A stretch of 64,000 bases of DNA from Tethya wilhelma (Eukaryota > Porifera > Demospongiae > Tethyida > Tethyidae): the NCBI GenBank assembly GCA_964030475.1, contig CAXIPT010000004.1, forward strand, positions 3,898,211 to 3,962,210. The letters run 5' to 3'. Both the position numbers and the translations under genes were made by a program. Below the pieces are notes generated by a model, which did no database searches, was not told the origin of the DNA, and worked only from the letters and a program-made list of their open reading frames with translations. Shown here in pieces: positions 44,424 to 55,933 of this stretch; the stretch's first letter is position 1, and each line of letters starts with the position of its first letter.

Positions 44424-45660
44424 AGTCTCTGCTCCAATGCCAGAGAGCTGTAGTAAGAGCATTTGCCTAAAATTCAGAAGACCTGGGCTTGAATCAAGTA
44501 GATCTGAGAATTTTTTTAACCCGTGGCTGCGGGTTTTCATGTACATAGTCTGCAGACTTGTGCTGCTTCATCAGAGTTATGTGGCTACTTGAACCTGGGT
44601 TGATATAATCATACAGTATAACTATGATAAACTTTTACACAATGCCCTGTACATAGACTCAGTGTGTATATCAGTGTACTAATAGACTAGTTGAATGTGC
44701 TGAGGCTTGTGCACCATGGTGCTTTCATTTATCCTGAAACTTACCTATTAATACTAATCTGTCTCTGCTCTGTCAGAACTAAAATACTAGTATTCATTCA
44801 TCATTTTTGTTGGTTTGCAACTACTGTTGGCACACAGTTCAATTCTGTGTATGTATTATCATATGCAGTAGGAATGGGCCAACTGTCCCATTGAATTCTT
44901 ATGCTTTATAAACTCTCAGAGATTGGTAGCCATAAAGTTCAAACATACATTTGGAGGCCTACCACTACTGCTCTCTCTTACCTTAGTGCTATAGCTTAAG
45001 GAGTACTGAAGTAAATGAATAAGCACTAGCAATAACGATGGTCATACATGCTAGAATCTTTCAGCCTGTATGAACCATGGGCTTGCATGAGGATTTATAG
45101 GATGATATGCAGTGCTGTGATCAAACCTGTTATGAATGATTAATACTGATGCTTATATTAATTATGCCCAAATGGCATGCTTAAGAAGTACGTGTTATTG
45201 CAACAGCTGCCCTTCTCAGTCAACTATGGCAACCAAAACTTGAAAACTCGATCGTATTATCATAAAGTACAATCTACTAAGGGGGGGTAAAATTTCGTCA
45301 TACCGTTTAGGAGATATGACCAAGGTAGACTAAAGAGGGCATGCATCAGTAAACCATCAAAATTCAAAGGGGGCGTGGTAGTTACTAAAAATAGAATGCA
45401 CGTGAGCTGAAGGCAACGCACAAATTGATTATTGGAGCATCCGCGCAAATGTAATTTGATGCAGCTGCAGAAGTAAATAGAGGCACAATACTGAACTAAT
45501 ATGAACGTTGGCGAGGCTGTATTGGATACTCTTGGTGGTGTAGAACATTCTTAAAGTTTAGCTTCTCCTAAAGTGTTTGCTTCACGGACTCTCTAAGTGG
45601 TGAATATTGGTGTTTGCGCAATCTCTTGTACTTCTTGCTGACAGCTAGCCATAGCTGTAG
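44424..45660. other. Mostly gene-free stretch
   Basis: A partial family C-like word (CAGTAGGAATGGGCCAACTGTCCCA in part, at 44868-44892) and an ACTATGGCAACCAAAAC word near 45225; otherwise nothing recognised. Confidence 0.4.
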
Positions 45661-45672
45661 GTGATTTTGATG

Positions 45673-45810
45673 GGTTCTTTAAACTATTCTAGGCCTCGTG
45701 AGAGTCGTAGAAACTTCAGAGACTACGAGCAGCTTCAGCCACAATTTGTGCGCCTGTTCGAGCAGTCTGCTTTGGCGCCAATGCGCATGCTGCAAATCAC
45801 CGTAAACTAT
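45673..45810 (+). other. Exon-like open segment, Arg-rich
   Basis: The frame begins MGSLNYSRPRESRRNFRDYE and continues through LQPQFVRLFEQSAL to a GTAAAC donor-like site near 45800. GC is higher than the surroundings. No partner exon was recognised. Confidence 0.25.
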
Positions 45811-46404
45811 AAGTATACTGAGATCCCCGCCCATTTCCGTAGTTTACAGATGGCTAAAAATAGTAACACCTGTTTGAACGTTTGAATTTTGATGGATGTA
45901 TTAGCAATATACTGAGATGCATGCCCTCTTCTCCTTGGCCCTTGATATGACTGAGAAGGTTTTGGCTGGTGTGCATTTAATAGAAAAAATGAATATCAAT
46001 TATGCATGATGACACCCCCAGCAATATTTTGTTAAGTATCATGTACTGATCAAGTTGATAAAGTTTGGTTGCCATAGCAACATGAGTTGTCCTCCACTTA
46101 ATTAATTATCTGCTAATTTATCCGAGCCAAAAAGAGTGCATATCAATTTGGTCAATATTAGTTCAGGCTATTTTAGTTTTCAGTTTTTAATGGAAAAGGG
46201 TTGATTTGTTACAAAGATATTGCAATCTTGAATATTAATTAGGCCAAGATTGACTGACCCAGGCCTGAGAAAGCAAACTATCTCACTACTATCATGTATG
46301 TTTCTATGCATGAGCTACCGGCAATAGCTTATGCATTCCTCTCTGCCACTTGGCATGATGCGTAGTAACTTTCTTACATGACATTGTTTGATTAAGTTCT
46401 GCAA

Positions 46405-46740
46405 TTCATACTAGTGGTGAAAAAGGTTTTACGGCAAATGCATGTATTTCTTAATTTACAATACATAACTGTGCATGTTGATCTATTCGCAAATACATAA
46501 ATCGGTATGACATTTTGTGTAGGCTCCATTAACAAAATGTCGATTTCATTGTTTTAGTCAATTTGTTCCATACTAGTGGTGAAAAAGGTTTTACGGCAAA
46601 TGCATGTATTTCTTGCTTTACAATACATCACTGTGCATGTTGATCTATTCACAAATACATAAATCGGTATGACATTTTGTGTATAGGCTCCATTAACAAA
46701 ATGTCGATTTCATTGTTTTAGTCAATTTGTTCCATACATC
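46405..46740. repeat. ~164-bp tandem duplication
   Basis: CATACTAGTGGTGAAAAAGG to AGTCAATTTGTTCCAT twice in direct succession with few differences; a third partial unit follows (GGTATGACATTATGTG). Confidence 0.85.
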
Positions 46741-48119
46741 AAATGGTATGACATTATGTGTAAATGAACACTAATGGTGTTTTTTGTATAATACTTCATC
46801 TGTTTAAGTACACAATGAAAAGCATGTACATTATAGTGTTCTTTTAAAATACCAGTTTACAACATTTACAAACACTTGTTCTTAAAGTGAACAAGTTTTA
46901 TAATATAATAAATTTATATAGGATTAGTATAGCAGTGATGCCATGTCTCAGAGCAGTATATACATACACAAATATACACACAAGATTGAAAAAGATGAAC
47001 ATCGAGCAATACCACAAACAAGGAAACTTTTGTTTAATGGAAACTTTTTCAGAAAATATTATTGTCAATGAAGAAATACAAAGTGTATGCTTGCCCCTGC
47101 TGCTATTAGTGAATATGAGCAGAAACTGAACCCTTTAACACTCATTTTTGTAAACTAGTCTTTGTCTGGCAAGAAAAGAAGCAACGACTGAGAAGTCAAG
47201 ATGATAAGCTCATCCATGATGCTTCATTTTTTGGGGCTTAATGGAGAAAATTTCATGCTTCTACCAAAAGCTACTCCATACACTTAGATGCCCAGATAGC
47301 CAAGTCTTTAACTTGAAAATAGAGAAATCGAATGTATAGGTATATGGCAGCTACTATATACCACAATTATACAGCAGGTACTAAAGTTGTCACAATTGTA
47401 TAGTTGTTTTTTTTTTTGAAGTATAATGATTGTGCATAAAGATTAATATGTGTTTATAACTATACACAGTTTGCTGCTTTTTTGACCATACAAAATCTAA
47501 TATCAGAGAATGAAAAGGATAGAACGGCAAGTGGCAACAATTCGAGATGCCGGTTATACATGTCAGTAAACATGCAGTGGTTCAGTGAGTATATTGAAAC
47601 AAAATTAAATGGTAAATAAACTACTAATCAATGGCAAAATGTGTGTCTATGCATGTACTGGCTGCATGTTCAAGAAGAGCTTCAAGGTGACTCTGATACA
47701 GCTAACGTACAGAGTATGTACTTAGCTTGTTTCCAATCAGATAAATGCCAAACTTGAAAGGCATCTTATTTCTTCACAAAATAGGGTTTAACTCAATGAG
47801 GAACTGAGCAGATTTGAAGGAGACAGTAACAGTTTGTAGAAACAAGTGTACCTTTGCCATCTGTTTTCTAAAAAAAAAGCAATAATCATACATTCTTTGA
47901 TCACAGTGATACTAGATCTACAAGATGCATGCACTGCATGTAGACTAGCAAATTAACTTACATCAGTTACTGTAGCATAATGGATAACTGAACAGAACTT
48001 GAGCTGGTCCCAGTCTGAGAGCTTAAGTGGTTGGGAACAATAGCGATTCATTTCATCTCCATACTCAGAGGGAAAGCCTACTCTGTCTGAGCTGAGTTGG
48101 CCATCCTATCATTTGATTT
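46741..48119. other. Gene-free stretch
   Basis: AT-rich, with no open frame of interest apart from short chance frames, and no repeat partner noticed. Confidence 0.5.
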
Positions 48120-48430
48120 ATTCCGGTTGACCGTCCATGTGTTGAATGCGAAGAATGCGTAGCGCGATAAACAAAGTGCACGTGAGCTCTACGGATGCTC
48201 TACGTAAATGTCACATGATATAAAGGTGAGAGCGAGCGTTAATTAGAAACAATGCTAAACGGCTCGCATTGCTTTGTATAGCGAGTTTTGTTTCTCCAAG
48301 TTCCAAGAAGAGCAGTAAAGCGCTTTTTATATATTTTGTCCGGGTTGGAGAGCTGAGCAGATTCGTTCAAGTCCTGTCCAATTTGCATTTTCTGTTCGTG
48401 AGTTATTCGCGCAAAAGTGAGTGCCAACTC
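48120..48430 (-). repeat. Dispersed repeat J, copy 2
   Basis: Reverse-orientation partner of 31728-32220. It lacks the MITE at 31958-32161 and continues with GGTTGACCGTCCATGTG, which the first copy shows after its MITE. Confidence 0.6.
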
Positions 48431-48594
48431 AGCTCAGACAGAGTATAGGACTGAGCTATCACAGTCATGAAAGATTTACTTTTATCTGCCATACATGTTC
48501 ATTACTGTTCAGAAATCTTAGTATTCTACGAGAGTCAGATTCTTTGAAAATAATCTCCTCTCGGGCCGAGTGGATGGTAATTATACAAGTAGTA

Positions 48595-49530
48595 AAATTT
48601 TCAAAAAAATAGGAATGGGCAGTGCAGTAAAAAGCATTGGAACAAGGAATGTCTCAATTTCGGCACATGACTACTTCATTTGATTTATTCTTGATCCCTA
48701 ATTATTATGGATCCTCAGTGTCATATAGTATACCATAGCTTCATTGGTTCAATCTAATCAGTTGGCTTAGCAGTGGAGTAAGATAGGCAACTTAAACTGG
48801 ACTGCCGGCCAAGAGTTGGGCATAAAAAATGAAGTAGTCATGTGCCGAAATTGAGACATTCCTTGTTCCAATGCTTTTTACTGCACTGCCCATTCCTACA
48901 CTGCTTATTTTTTTTGAAATTTTTACTACTTGTTCATTCACTTTTTTCAACACTTACAGTGTGGAGACTATCAGAGACTGGTTAGTCCCTACAAAAAGCT
49001 TAAGTAGCAGCTACAATGCATTTTATTATGCTGGAGGAAGCTAATGCGCATCAGCATAATAATACCATGTGGATAGTGACCTTTGAACTCTACACACAAA
49101 GATGGCTGCATTGAAGTACGTGAATTTATACACTGAGTTTCAAAGCTTTCTAGTTTTTGTTTAGGCCTATTTGAGGTTGAAACAAGTATAAAGGAATATA
49201 CTACCGATGAAAGGAACTTACTTTGTGCTGTCAAAGTTGGCTCAACACATTCTGGTTCGTTTTCAAGTAAGTCAGTTAGGAAGTACGTATGTACGTACGT
49301 ACGTTAGAGAACAAAAATGGCACTATGGTGGCTTCCCATTAGTGCCCACTACTAGTGCTGAGGAAAGTTTTTGTGAGTTTTAGGCCTTGCATGCAATTGG
49401 TAATCTGTCAGTAAGTGCCTCTGGGCAACTTTGAAGGTTAGAGTTGTTTGACTAGATTTTTATAGTGGCCAATATTTTGTATGGTGTCTATGGGACAGTT
49501 GGCCCATTCCTACTATACGTACTACCGTAC
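48595..49530 (-). mobile_element. Family C element, complete copy with hairpin
   Basis: On the minus strand it starts with the palindrome at 49518-49530 (GTACGGTAGTAC core) and AGTAGGAATGGGCC. It ends in a foldback (48595-48925) with arms of about 85 bp (TAGGAATGGGCAGTGCAG and CTGCACTGCCCATTCCTA) around a 145-bp loop. Sequence differs from family 1 but architecture and the AGGAATGG motif at both ends are the same. Confidence 0.7.
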
Positions 49531-49706
49531 GCCGCACTTCAACTTGTTATAAAAATTATCCTAATCTCCCTTTTGCCAATAATGTCCAAAGTTCTTGAAT
49601 CATTAATATTCAAACATGTAATTTCATTCATTTGGGCACTAATTAACAAAAAACTTTTTTTTTTTTTTTTTTTTTTTTGAAAAACCGTTCTTGCCTCTAG
49701 CTAACT

Positions 49707-50083
49707 CATAGGTGCCAACCGTCCCGGAACTCCCGGGACAGTCCCGGATTCGAAGCCTTTTGTCCCGTGTCCCGCCCGGAAATCCAAATTTACCTGAAAT
49801 GTCCCGGATTTCAGACAGAAATGCACTTTTCCCAGAAAAATGCAACCATTTTTCTCAAAAACTTAGCATTTTCAACTCTATACTGTCCTAAAACTACCTA
49901 AAAAGGCTAACAAAGCAATAATCTTCGCTTTCTGAAGCGCTAGCCACGCTAAGATTGTAATTGCACTTTGTACTTTTGCAATTAAATGCGCGTGTCGATA
50001 CGTAAAGGGGGCGTGGCTCAAAAATTTCGCGCACGCAGTTTTAATGTCCCGGGATTTTTTTGCTGAAGGTTAGCACCTATGCT
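49707..50083. mobile_element. TIR element ending CATAGGTGCCAACC, 377 bp
   Basis: CATAGGTGCCAACC at the left, GGTTAGCACCTATG at the right, flanking CTAACT at 49701-49706 and 50084-50089. Carries internal GTCCCGGGA palindromes near 49727 and 50045. Inserted in the LINE remnant; likely a hAT-type MITE (inference). Confidence 0.75.
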
Positions 50084-50668
50084 AACTGATATTACTGGTC
50101 CTCTGTTCAAGTCCTACCGAAGTAACAGACTCCACTCCACTCATGTTAATGGTCACCTCTATCCTCGGTCCATGTTGTTCCATCATTTATGTATTCACTG
50201 CTTGGTATACCTCTTAACTTTGTTAACCTACAACATGATCTGGGTCTCATGTTAACAAGTAACCTGTCTTGGGACACTCACTATAACCACATCTGTTCCA
50301 AAGCATACATTTTTATCATTTGCCGAGATATCTCTAAACACTCTCACGTCTCCATTAGAAGAACACTCCAATAGGATGATGTCCTTGAGGTGATTCATTG
50401 CCAGCAATGGGTGGACATGACCAAAAATATTTCCGTATACTTCTCCGTATACTCAAACAAGATTTTGTACTAGTACTATAGGGGAGAGTAGCGCTCCGAA
50501 AATCCAAGGTAAGCTCTGAATTTTGTTAGCCTCTAGATCTGTTCTACACTTAGTTTAGTTTATTTTCATACCAGGTTCGAGCTCTGAAACTTTGTTCTTG
50601 GCATGCCTTTTTGCTCACTTCCGACTCGCTCAAGTCGCCATTGTTTATCTATACAAAATTTACACTTT

Positions 50669-51444
50669 AAGGTAGATCGGGGTAATTCCAAATAAATTTA
50701 GTGAAACAAGCTGCCTTCAACAAACGAAATAAGCTAAGATGAACCAAAGTTTAACAGAATATATCTACAACCTATTGTGATTGTTCAGCTATAATTTTGA
50801 CCACTAAGGACTGGTAGCTACTTCAGAAATTGAAGTTCAAGAGGCTGAGGTCAAAAATTACAAAATTTGGGTAATTCTGAATGGCTGATTATATTATTGC
50901 AAGATGACAGAAGGATGGGTCAATTCATGCTTTTTCTAGATTAGTAATGTGTTGAAACATCAAACAAGTACCATCAGTCCAGATATTGCATGCTGTGATT
51001 GCTAAATTTCCAGTATTGTTGTGGGCGTATGATTACAATATCTTCAATACAAAAACGCGTAAATTTACTACGCGGTGGAGATAAAAATTGTCATTGAAAC
51101 TATACCATGCATTTTTACGCTATGAAATTAATACCACAGCATCTGTGCTTTCTATATTTGTATCTAAACCTCCATTGGTGGACTGAGGCATGCTAGTCAT
51201 CAAAATAATGCAAAGTTTTTGGAAGATCTCACTTGAATATTAGCTTACCTAGGTGAAAAACCAGAGCCTGATAGCCTCATAAAGCGTTGCAGTAGCAACA
51301 ATGACTACTTGATCTAAAAGCTAAATAGTAGGCCTACTTGTATCTGAAATCTTGTTGTGTAGCTCCTCACAGTATTGTAGATATGCGAGGGGGTATCCGG
51401 ACTATTCAGAATTACCAGGCATTCAGAATTACCCCGATCTACCT
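50669..51444. mobile_element. TIR element with GGGGTAATT ends, 776 bp, 8-9-bp TSD
   Basis: AAGGTAGATCGGGGTAATTC and GAATTACCCCGATCTACC. TACACTTT is present at 50661-50668 and 51445-51452 (TTACACTTT if nine bases are counted). TSD size suits hAT (8) or MULE (9). A further AATTCTGAATGGC near 50874 repeats part of the end. Non-coding. Confidence 0.8.
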
Positions 51445-52544
51445 TACACTTTTTGTAATTTTTATTTGCATTTAAACGGTCACTCGAAAAAAATCACAAT
51501 TTTGTTAGCATTTTTTTTGTTAATATGGCATGTATACAGTACGTATGGGACAAAAATTGACCTGCACAGCCAGTGAATTTTTTCCTTTTTGGCCGTTAAG
51601 TTTAGAAAAATGGCCTATGATTTTGAGTCTAAGTCCAATTTCGGAAGTAATTATGACGTCACGTAACCGTCTGGAAACGTCACAACTTGGTGGTTTGTTC
51701 AGAGTAAGACCCAGGCTATGGCGCCAAAGAGAGCTCAAGAAGTGTACAGCTTTTCTACTGTGTGTACATACCTTAGCAGCATTCCCATATCACAAGCAGT
51801 TGGCGACAAGGTTGGCTGTGAGTCTAAATGCGTGTTAGCTGAGTTGCTGTATCTGCCTTGTGATTATTTTGTGGGCTGGCAGTAGGCCAGTCTAGGACCC
51901 CCTTTGTGATTAGCTGTGAGTCTTGAGAGCGTGTTGATCACTCAGGGATGGGTACTAGCTTGGAGCTTGTTATACTGGGATCGTAGAGGTGTAGTGTAGG
52001 CGCCAAACTGGGCACTATGAACTACAGGTAAGTTTAGATAATTTTCATAATTATTTATTTGTCATTAAATTTTATATGAAATAAATTTATACAAAAGCCT
52101 ATGCTATAATATGAACATGGCATTTATAATAAAGACAGCATATAGTTCAATCGTATTTATATACATAAGAACATAGAGATGTTATATACAAGTCATAGTA
52201 AAATTATATGATGTTGATAAGTCAGTCTTGATTGAGCTTGCCTGTGACAGTCTTTGGAGTTCATTGATTCTTGTTTGACGATCTCTGAAGTAAGTGGGGA
52301 CCAAGTTCTACAGTCTCTGTCCTGATTTGGCTACCTCTAGGCCTTAGCTGGGCTACCGAAGAAGAAGACTTTACTTCAGCTAGCAGGCTAGCTGCATCGC
52401 TGAGACCTAATTATGACGTCACGTTAGAATTGGGGGTGTGGCTAAGCGTAATATGAAATATTAGCATTTCGAAATAATTGAACAATCCAACGTAAATACG
52501 GCCACGCGCCGGATGTCCTCAGTTCTATGGGCATTGCTGGCAAT
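51445..52544. other. Foreign block between LINE pieces, unresolved
   Basis: Holds ATTATGACGTCACGT twice (51650 and 52407), the 55-aa frame at 51718, and a strong donor (CTACAGGTAAGTTTAG) at 52026. Could be a further inserted element; ends not found. Confidence 0.35.
51718..51885 (+). other. Short open frame (55 aa) after a CRE-like site
   Basis: MAPKRAQEVYSFSTVCTYLS begins at 51718 and ends at TAG 51885. TGACGTCACG lies about 65 bp upstream. It is inside the foreign block between LINE pieces. No domain recognised. Confidence 0.25.
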
Positions 52545-53499
52545 GTTGGTCTCCAGACCTGAGAGCAGTACATAAGGTGTGATCTGACCAAAGAAATGTG
52601 GAAAAAGTCCAGAGGCGGGCAACAACGTTTATTCTTAACAAATCTACAGGGAATGCCACCACTTGTAAATCTATAGGCTAATATTTCTGCATCTGTTTCC
52701 CTTGATGTAATTGGTACAAGACATTCTCTTCCTTGTTAAACGCTTTAAAGAACCTTCAAACAATTTCAACATTTCTAACTATGTCACGCGGTCAGCCACA
52801 TCTGGCAAACTCCTTCATAGTAGATCTAGACTTCGTTCGACTTGACACTCGAACTTCAACAGTGTGGTTCATGTATGGAGTGCCCTCCCCCACATTAACT
52901 TAGATGACTCATTTATATCTAATTAAATTACTATCTTATCTTTGGAACCATTTCATCAACCACTTCAGCTCCATGCAACAATGTTTGCTCATTCCACTAC
53001 TCATGGCCCTGCTATAAATGTGTCCAAGTCTCAGAACTATAACTTTATTTATCTTTTACGTGTACACTTCTAAGTTACGTATAATAGTCATTATTATGTT
53101 ACGTACCCTATGTGTTAGTTAACTTGTTTTTGTCACAAGCAGCATTGTGAGACAATCTCTGACTTTAAGCTATAGATTATGACTAAACAATAACAATAAT
53201 TATCGTATACTTTTCCATAATTATATTCATTCATGATTGGTTGGATCATGATTAGTGGGTGTGTCTAAGAATCGAATAAAGATGGTGTAAGCAGCCATGA
53301 GGACTAAAATTCCAAAAGACATTCTGAAAACAATTCTTCACATGCTTTCTGCATTTTTGCTTAAAGGCTTCATAGAGTCTCCTGCGTCACCCTTTACGGT
53401 CACATGCAATACATCAATAGGAAAATAATCAGTAGAAAATGGTGATTCCTGAAGGAAACATTAATGCTATCCACTATTTTTCTATTGTAGCCTGAAGTG

Positions 53500-53722
53500 T
53501 AAAAGCATTAGGAACTTATTAAGAATGACCCAATAAGTGAGAAAATTTAATAGGAATGGTGGTTTACAAGTTCTTCACTATGTGTCTTAGTTATATATCC
53601 ATGAAAGGAATGAACTCCTACCTCACTCAACTGACAACCATTCCTATCTTATTTTATCACTAGTACTTCGTGTAATATTATGGTCATTCTAAGTCCTAGG
53701 TAATGTTTTGTTTTAAACTTGT
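53500..53722 (+). mobile_element. Type B hairpin, old divergent copy
   Basis: Foldback with TAATAGGAATGGTGG on the left and CAACCATTCCTATC on the right, around a loop with GAAAGGAATGAACTCC. No family 1 body alongside. Confidence 0.5.
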
Positions 53723-53918
53723 TTTTTTATTTTTCCCAAATAATTGATGAGGTATTCTACACAAGGGGTGGCAGTCACTTAATACTTGCACCGGTGACTG
53801 CAGTCATCTAAGATCATGACTATCCATTTTGACCATTGAATGTTGTTAAATGAGGATTTTGACCACACGATCATCACTACGACGTTATTGGGGACAACCT
53901 TTACTCATTGACTGTTAG

Positions 53919-54131
53919 TACTGTATAGCACAAATTGGTGGGAATAAAATTTGGAAGATCCTCAAAAATTTTATGATTGGCGGATTTTATTTTGGCATTT
54001 GCGCTTGCAGCAATGCACGTATTCCGTATGTGCATTTGCAAAAATGACTGTTTGGCGGATTGGCTGTTCAGACCTTACCAATCCGCAAAATGAATAATAT
54101 TAAAATCCACCAAATTTTGTGCTATACGGTA
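53919..54131. mobile_element. MITE, TACTGTATAGCAC family, 213 bp
   Basis: TACTGTATAGCACAAATTGG and TTTTGTGCTATACGGTA, with TTGGCGGATTT and AAATCCACC pairing inside. Borders carry TA. Confidence 0.7.
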
Positions 54132-54722
54132 TTTCGACAATTGACTTACAGTAAAATCTCATTTTGACCGTATAAACCATCGTCTTAACCGCAGTCGTGG
54201 GTGCAAGTACAGAGTGAATGTCGGTTGCCACCCCATGCATTAATTACTTCACTGTCCAAAATGTTCCAGTTAGGCAGTAGCACTGAGAATATAATTATAG
54301 TGGAGAGAGTTCAGCACTGCTAGCCAGTTAACATGTATGCTAATTGCTTCAGGTAATAAGTGGATTTCAAATAATGCACACTTGTCTGTGTGGAAAGGGT
54401 CATCAACCTTGATTTCCCAAGTAATGAATAAGTCATAATCTAGTTAAGAAAGTAATGGAAGAAGCAGGACAAATTAAATTAATTGAAGTTAACTAAACCA
54501 CTCTTTGAAACAATATATAGTGCCAAGTGCACCAGAGTTATTAACTATTTGGTAGGAATACACTCAGCAAAAAAATTATTTTCATCTTTGAATTGATCAA
54601 TAATTATTCATATAGCTGAAACCTTGATCTTAGGCTATAGTACTGCTTTTGGTGGTCGTTTAGTGAGGTACTCTTCAGGCCTGAATTTAACATAGTGACA
54701 TTCACAGAATGATAAAAATTAA

Positions 54723-54918
54723 TACCGTAAATGTGGAAATATTGGCCGTACATTAAATTTGGCGGTTTGGCAGTCGGCACAAAAACTGCCAAATTGAATG
54801 TGTGTAAACTGTTGTTCGCAATACATTGCCCAAGGGAGGAAAACGCCAAATATAAAACCGCCAATATTATTCTGGGAAGCGGTCTGAAATGACCGCCAAT
54901 ATTTCCACGTTTACAGTA
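54723..54918. mobile_element. MITE, TACCGTAAATG family, 196 bp
   Basis: TACCGTAAATGTGGAAATAT and AATATTTCCACGTTTACAGTA ends with matching TTGGCGG/CCGCCAA words inside. TA at each border would fit a mariner-like target duplication. Confidence 0.75.
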
Positions 54919-54989
54919 TGCATGTACAACACTGGATGGCAGCTAGTGACATTGCTTAGAAAATAAATAGGTGATCAACTTACCAGCTC

Positions 54990-55628
54990 ATTAGTATGCA
55001 GAGAAAACCACTATGAATGGGCCTCTCCTTGTCAATACCCAGGCATTTTTGATCTACAAAAACACATTGGGGCTACGGATCGTTGTATGCAGGAGGTCTT
55101 ACCATCACCAAAGGTGCCATAGAGTACCACAGAATCAATGCTGGCTCAGAAGATATGGGATGGGCAGTATGTCAAACTTGGATGCCGCTGTCTAGAAATG
55201 GGAAAATAAGACCAAAGAGAATGTTATCGATTCAACAATGACTGCATGGGTTGTTTGCTTACAAGTATTTATGGACCAGGTTGGTATGGAGAAATCGGAA
55301 CAAATTCAGTCCTACTCTTTGGAGTAGACCGATCTTACCAATCCATGTTAGCTATAATGAACTGATCCAATGTAACGGAGGTGTTCCTAAAGTGCTACTA
55401 GTTGGGTACACAATGTTACAAGCACTTTACAAACCTCATTCTCAATCCCCAGTTGCATTCCAGATATTTGGGTCATTGATCTTCCTTTTATTTCAAGTCC
55501 CATTTCACATGAAGTACGTACTAATGATTACACTATACTGTTACTGGGGCCTCACTACATGCATCTACGGTCGACACACATACCCATTCACACACAACAG
55601 CCTAATCAAGTTGTGTAAGCTTCACTGA
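54990..55628 (+). other. Region with coding-like segments, unidentified
   Basis: One frame reads GSLYAGGLTITKGAIEYHRI followed by NAGSEDMGWAVCQTWMPLS; another later reads PGWYGEIGTNSVLLFGVDRS. These look like protein but alternate in frame with stops, so this is probably a decayed transposon or gene copy. Confidence 0.3.
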
Positions 55629-55933
55629 TTGCATGCATAACTAAATCCTAGATGCATGGGCATAAGAAGAGTATCTGATTCGTGCAGATTCATCCATGGC
55701 CATTTTGACAATTTTACCATGGGCAAAATTTTGAGTAGAGAGGCATTCAATAGTTCTCCTAGACTACCAAACTACTAGTTAGACTACCAAAGTCCTAAGG
55801 AATTGGATGTAAGATCTATCGTGTACAAGATCAAAAAGAGTTATCACCATGGCAGTTTTTTGTTGTTTGTTTTTATCAGTAATTTTGCAAATGGCTCAAT
55901 TTGAAAGCTAATTAAGTGCAAACCCTAGAGCAC

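Larger units (their letters stand above)
49536..53185 (+). mobile_element. Non-LTR retrotransposon (LINE) remnant in three pieces
   Basis: Piece 1 (49536-49660): a reverse-transcriptase segment ISLLPIMSKVLESLIF. Piece 2 (50090-50385): DLGLMLTSNLSWDTHYNHIC and SKAYIF. Piece 3 (about 52545-53185): the end of the reverse-transcriptase region (EKVQRRATTFILNKS) and the C-terminal tail in several frames, ending near a TAAACAATAACAATAAT tail. Stops and frameshifts are frequent. About 2.15 kb of foreign sequence separates pieces 2 and 3; a TIR element lies between 1 and 2. CR1/L2-like by motif style. Confidence 0.75.

Noticed and set aside
49465..49845. Open frames ending in poly-Phe or poly-Lys
   Set aside because: Phe/Lys runs come from the poly(T) at 49655-49678; only the segment around ISLLPIMSKVLE is a real LINE trace.
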